In this document: positions 62,943 through 64,000 of the stretch, in pieces
Numbering within the stretch: position 1 is the first letter of the stretch
Layout: each line of letters opens with the position of its first letter
NCBI RefSeq assembly: GCF_002159915.1
Contig: NZ_NFJP01000006.1
Location: 1-64,000, forward strand
DNA length: 64,000 bases
Origin: Gordonibacter sp. An230
Lineage (GTDB): Bacteria; Actinomycetota; Coriobacteriia; Coriobacteriales; Eggerthellaceae
Reading direction: 5' to 3'
Position numbers and translations under genes: made by a program
The notes under the pieces: generated by a model
Told to the model about the DNA's origin: nothing
Database searches by the model: none
The model's input: only the letters and a program-made list of their open reading frames with translations

Positions 62943-64000
62943 CTATCTGGCCTCCCGGCCTTCCGTCCCTTTCGGCGCGGAGCCCCTTTGGTCCGCCTCG
63001 CGCCTCGCGTCGTCCATCCGCTCGCCCAGCCCGCGCCTCCCGGCGCCGCGCGCGGGAGGCGCCAGGTCCGAGGAGGTCGGCTTCCCCGGATGGGCGAAGG
63101 CGACGGACGGGCAGCCGAGGACGTACTCGGCGCACTCCTCGAAGCTCCCGTACCCGGACGAGACGCCCTCCTCCTTCGCTCCGAGCGCTCCCGTCTCGGG
63201 GTCCGCCTCGTAGAGCGCCCACCGCATGCGGCCGGGATGGGCCTCGGACAGGGACACCTCCGCGAGGAGCCCCTCCTTGCCCGGCCCTCCCGGCCTCCAC
63301 GTTCCCGCCGTTCCGGCCCGTTCGGGATGGGCGGCGATTTCGAGGATCGCGAGGTCGCATTCGTCGAGAAGGCGCCCCTCGCCCCCTTCCAGGGCCTCGC
63401 GGAGGATCCTCGCGAGCTCGTCTTCGGGCAGTCGGGGCGCGTCGGCGAAGGAGAGCCGGCCCTCCGTCTCGGCCAAGGCGTCCGCCAAGATGCTCGCGAT
63501 CCAGTCGAGGGGGCGGGAGGCTCCGAGCATGCGCCAGGCCCTCTCGGCCGCGTCGATGACCCCGTGCACTTCCTCCCCGCGTATGCCCCAGGGGCCGTCG
63601 AGGAGCGATTGCGCGGCGCTGCCTCGGCGCAGGGCCTCCCTGTCGGCCGCGCGCCAGGCCGCCATGTCGGCGCGGAGGGGGAGGCCCACCCCGCGCGCGA
63701 AGAGGGCCGCCTCGCCGCGGCTGTCGAACGTGCCGAGCGAGGGCCCTCCCGGGGCCGGGGCTCCGTTGTAGCCGAGCCACGACCCGGTTCCGTCCGCCGC
63801 GTCCGCGACGAGCATGGGGCCGTCCTCCCTGGGGCCGCGGGCCGCCTCCGCCTCGAGATGGGCGCGGGAGACGAGCTCGGCCACCCTCTCCCCGTCCGCA
63901 GCCGCGCGCCACTCTCCGGACTCCGCGTCGCGGTAGGGCCTGAAGGCGATCGACGCCTCGGAGGCGGCCCCCTCGAAGTCGACGCGGCAGCGCCCCTCGC
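62943..64000 (-). CDS. unknown protein, 5' end outside the window
   Basis: At least 352 codons, frame open to the window edge (CRVDFEGAASEASIAFRPYR is visible before the first GTG at 63884), so the start is off-window. Acidic, Ala/Gly/Glu-rich, no membrane segment. YNGAPAPGGPSLGTFDSRGEA and WALYEADPETGALG suggest beta-rich modules like the LPD-type domains of large element proteins, but I cannot name it. Cotranscribed with topB. Confidence 0.65.
   Translation of the reverse strand, partial: EGRCRVDFEGAASEASIAFRPYRDAESGEWRAAADGERVAELVSRAHLEAEAARGPREDGPMLVADAADGTGSWLGYNGAPAPGGPSLGTFDSRGEAALFARGVGLPLRADMAAWRAADREALRRGSAAQSLLDGPWGIRGEEVHGVIDAAERAWRMLGASRPLDWIASILADALAETEGRLSFADAPRLPEDELARILREALEGGEGRLLDECDLAILEIAAHPERAGTAGTWRPGGPGKEGLLAEVSLSEAHPGRMRWALYEADPETGALGAKEEGVSSGYGSFEECAEYVLGCPSVAFAHPGKPTSSDLAPPARGAGRRGLGERMDDARREADQRGSAPKGTEGREAR

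Noticed and set aside
61582-63912. 776-codon minus-strand frame
   Set aside because: Gly/Arg-rich out-of-frame shadow of topB and the partial gene.
1-64000. CRISPR array, insertion sequence, integrase or rRNA genes
   Set aside because: No regularly spaced repeats, transposase or integrase signatures, or rRNA sequence seen on reading both strands.

Overview
The window looks like a high-GC gut actinobacterium of the Coriobacteriia, most likely Eggerthellaceae (inference from GC content, GC-rich hairpin terminators, and the mix of an LCP cell-wall enzyme, Cna_B/LPxTG adhesin and gut-type tet(W)). No ribosomal RNA or core marker gene is present, so genus cannot be fixed. Two perfect parS sites in the first 610 bases suggest the chromosomal part lies near the replication origin.

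Layout. 1-9223 is chromosome: parS sites, an LCP glycopolymer ligase, a TraX-like acyltransferase, a CPBP protease, a TetR regulator divergent from a DHA2-type MFS exporter fused to CBS domains, then a duplicated tRNA-Leu(CAG), the first copy truncated. The tRNA is the likely integration site of a large integrative conjugative/mobilisable element filling the rest of the window; no integrase or second att site is visible, and the element runs off the right end. 9224-19667 is the element's left arm: an unknown gene, a 1329-residue sortase-anchored adhesin, a protein with an HEPN-type RNxxxH motif, a ParA partition cluster, a candidate oriT hairpin, MobC and a MOBP-type relaxase.

19945-44386 is a siderophore island of lower GC: phosphopantetheinyl transferase, NAD(P)-dependent reductase, aryl-AMP ligase, two AraC regulators, two complete ECF importers (T, fused A-A', S), two pairs of YbtPQ/IrtAB-type ABC transporters, an MFS transporter and a DtxR-like regulator. 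It resembles the yersiniabactin and equibactin loci. The NRPS core is broken: an ArCP-Cy fragment on + and a docking-Cy-A fragment on - meet tail to tail near 32600, both truncated. Uptake genes look intact, so the cell may take up a siderophore it can no longer make.

44439-58613 is bounded by a 168-bp direct repeat of the 3' end of a cytosine methyltransferase gene. It holds XRE, DUF2975 and LysR genes, two paralogous zinc-ribbon HTH proteins, and phage-type lysis genes (XhlA, phi-LC3 holin, DUF1906 endolysin fused to a lipase, NlpC/P60-type hydrolase). A tet(W) cassette with its attenuator leader interrupts the endolysin-lipase gene. 58409-64000 is element backbone on the minus strand: 5-cytosine methyltransferase, a RelB/MazF-like toxin-antitoxin pair, topoisomerase III and a partial unknown gene.
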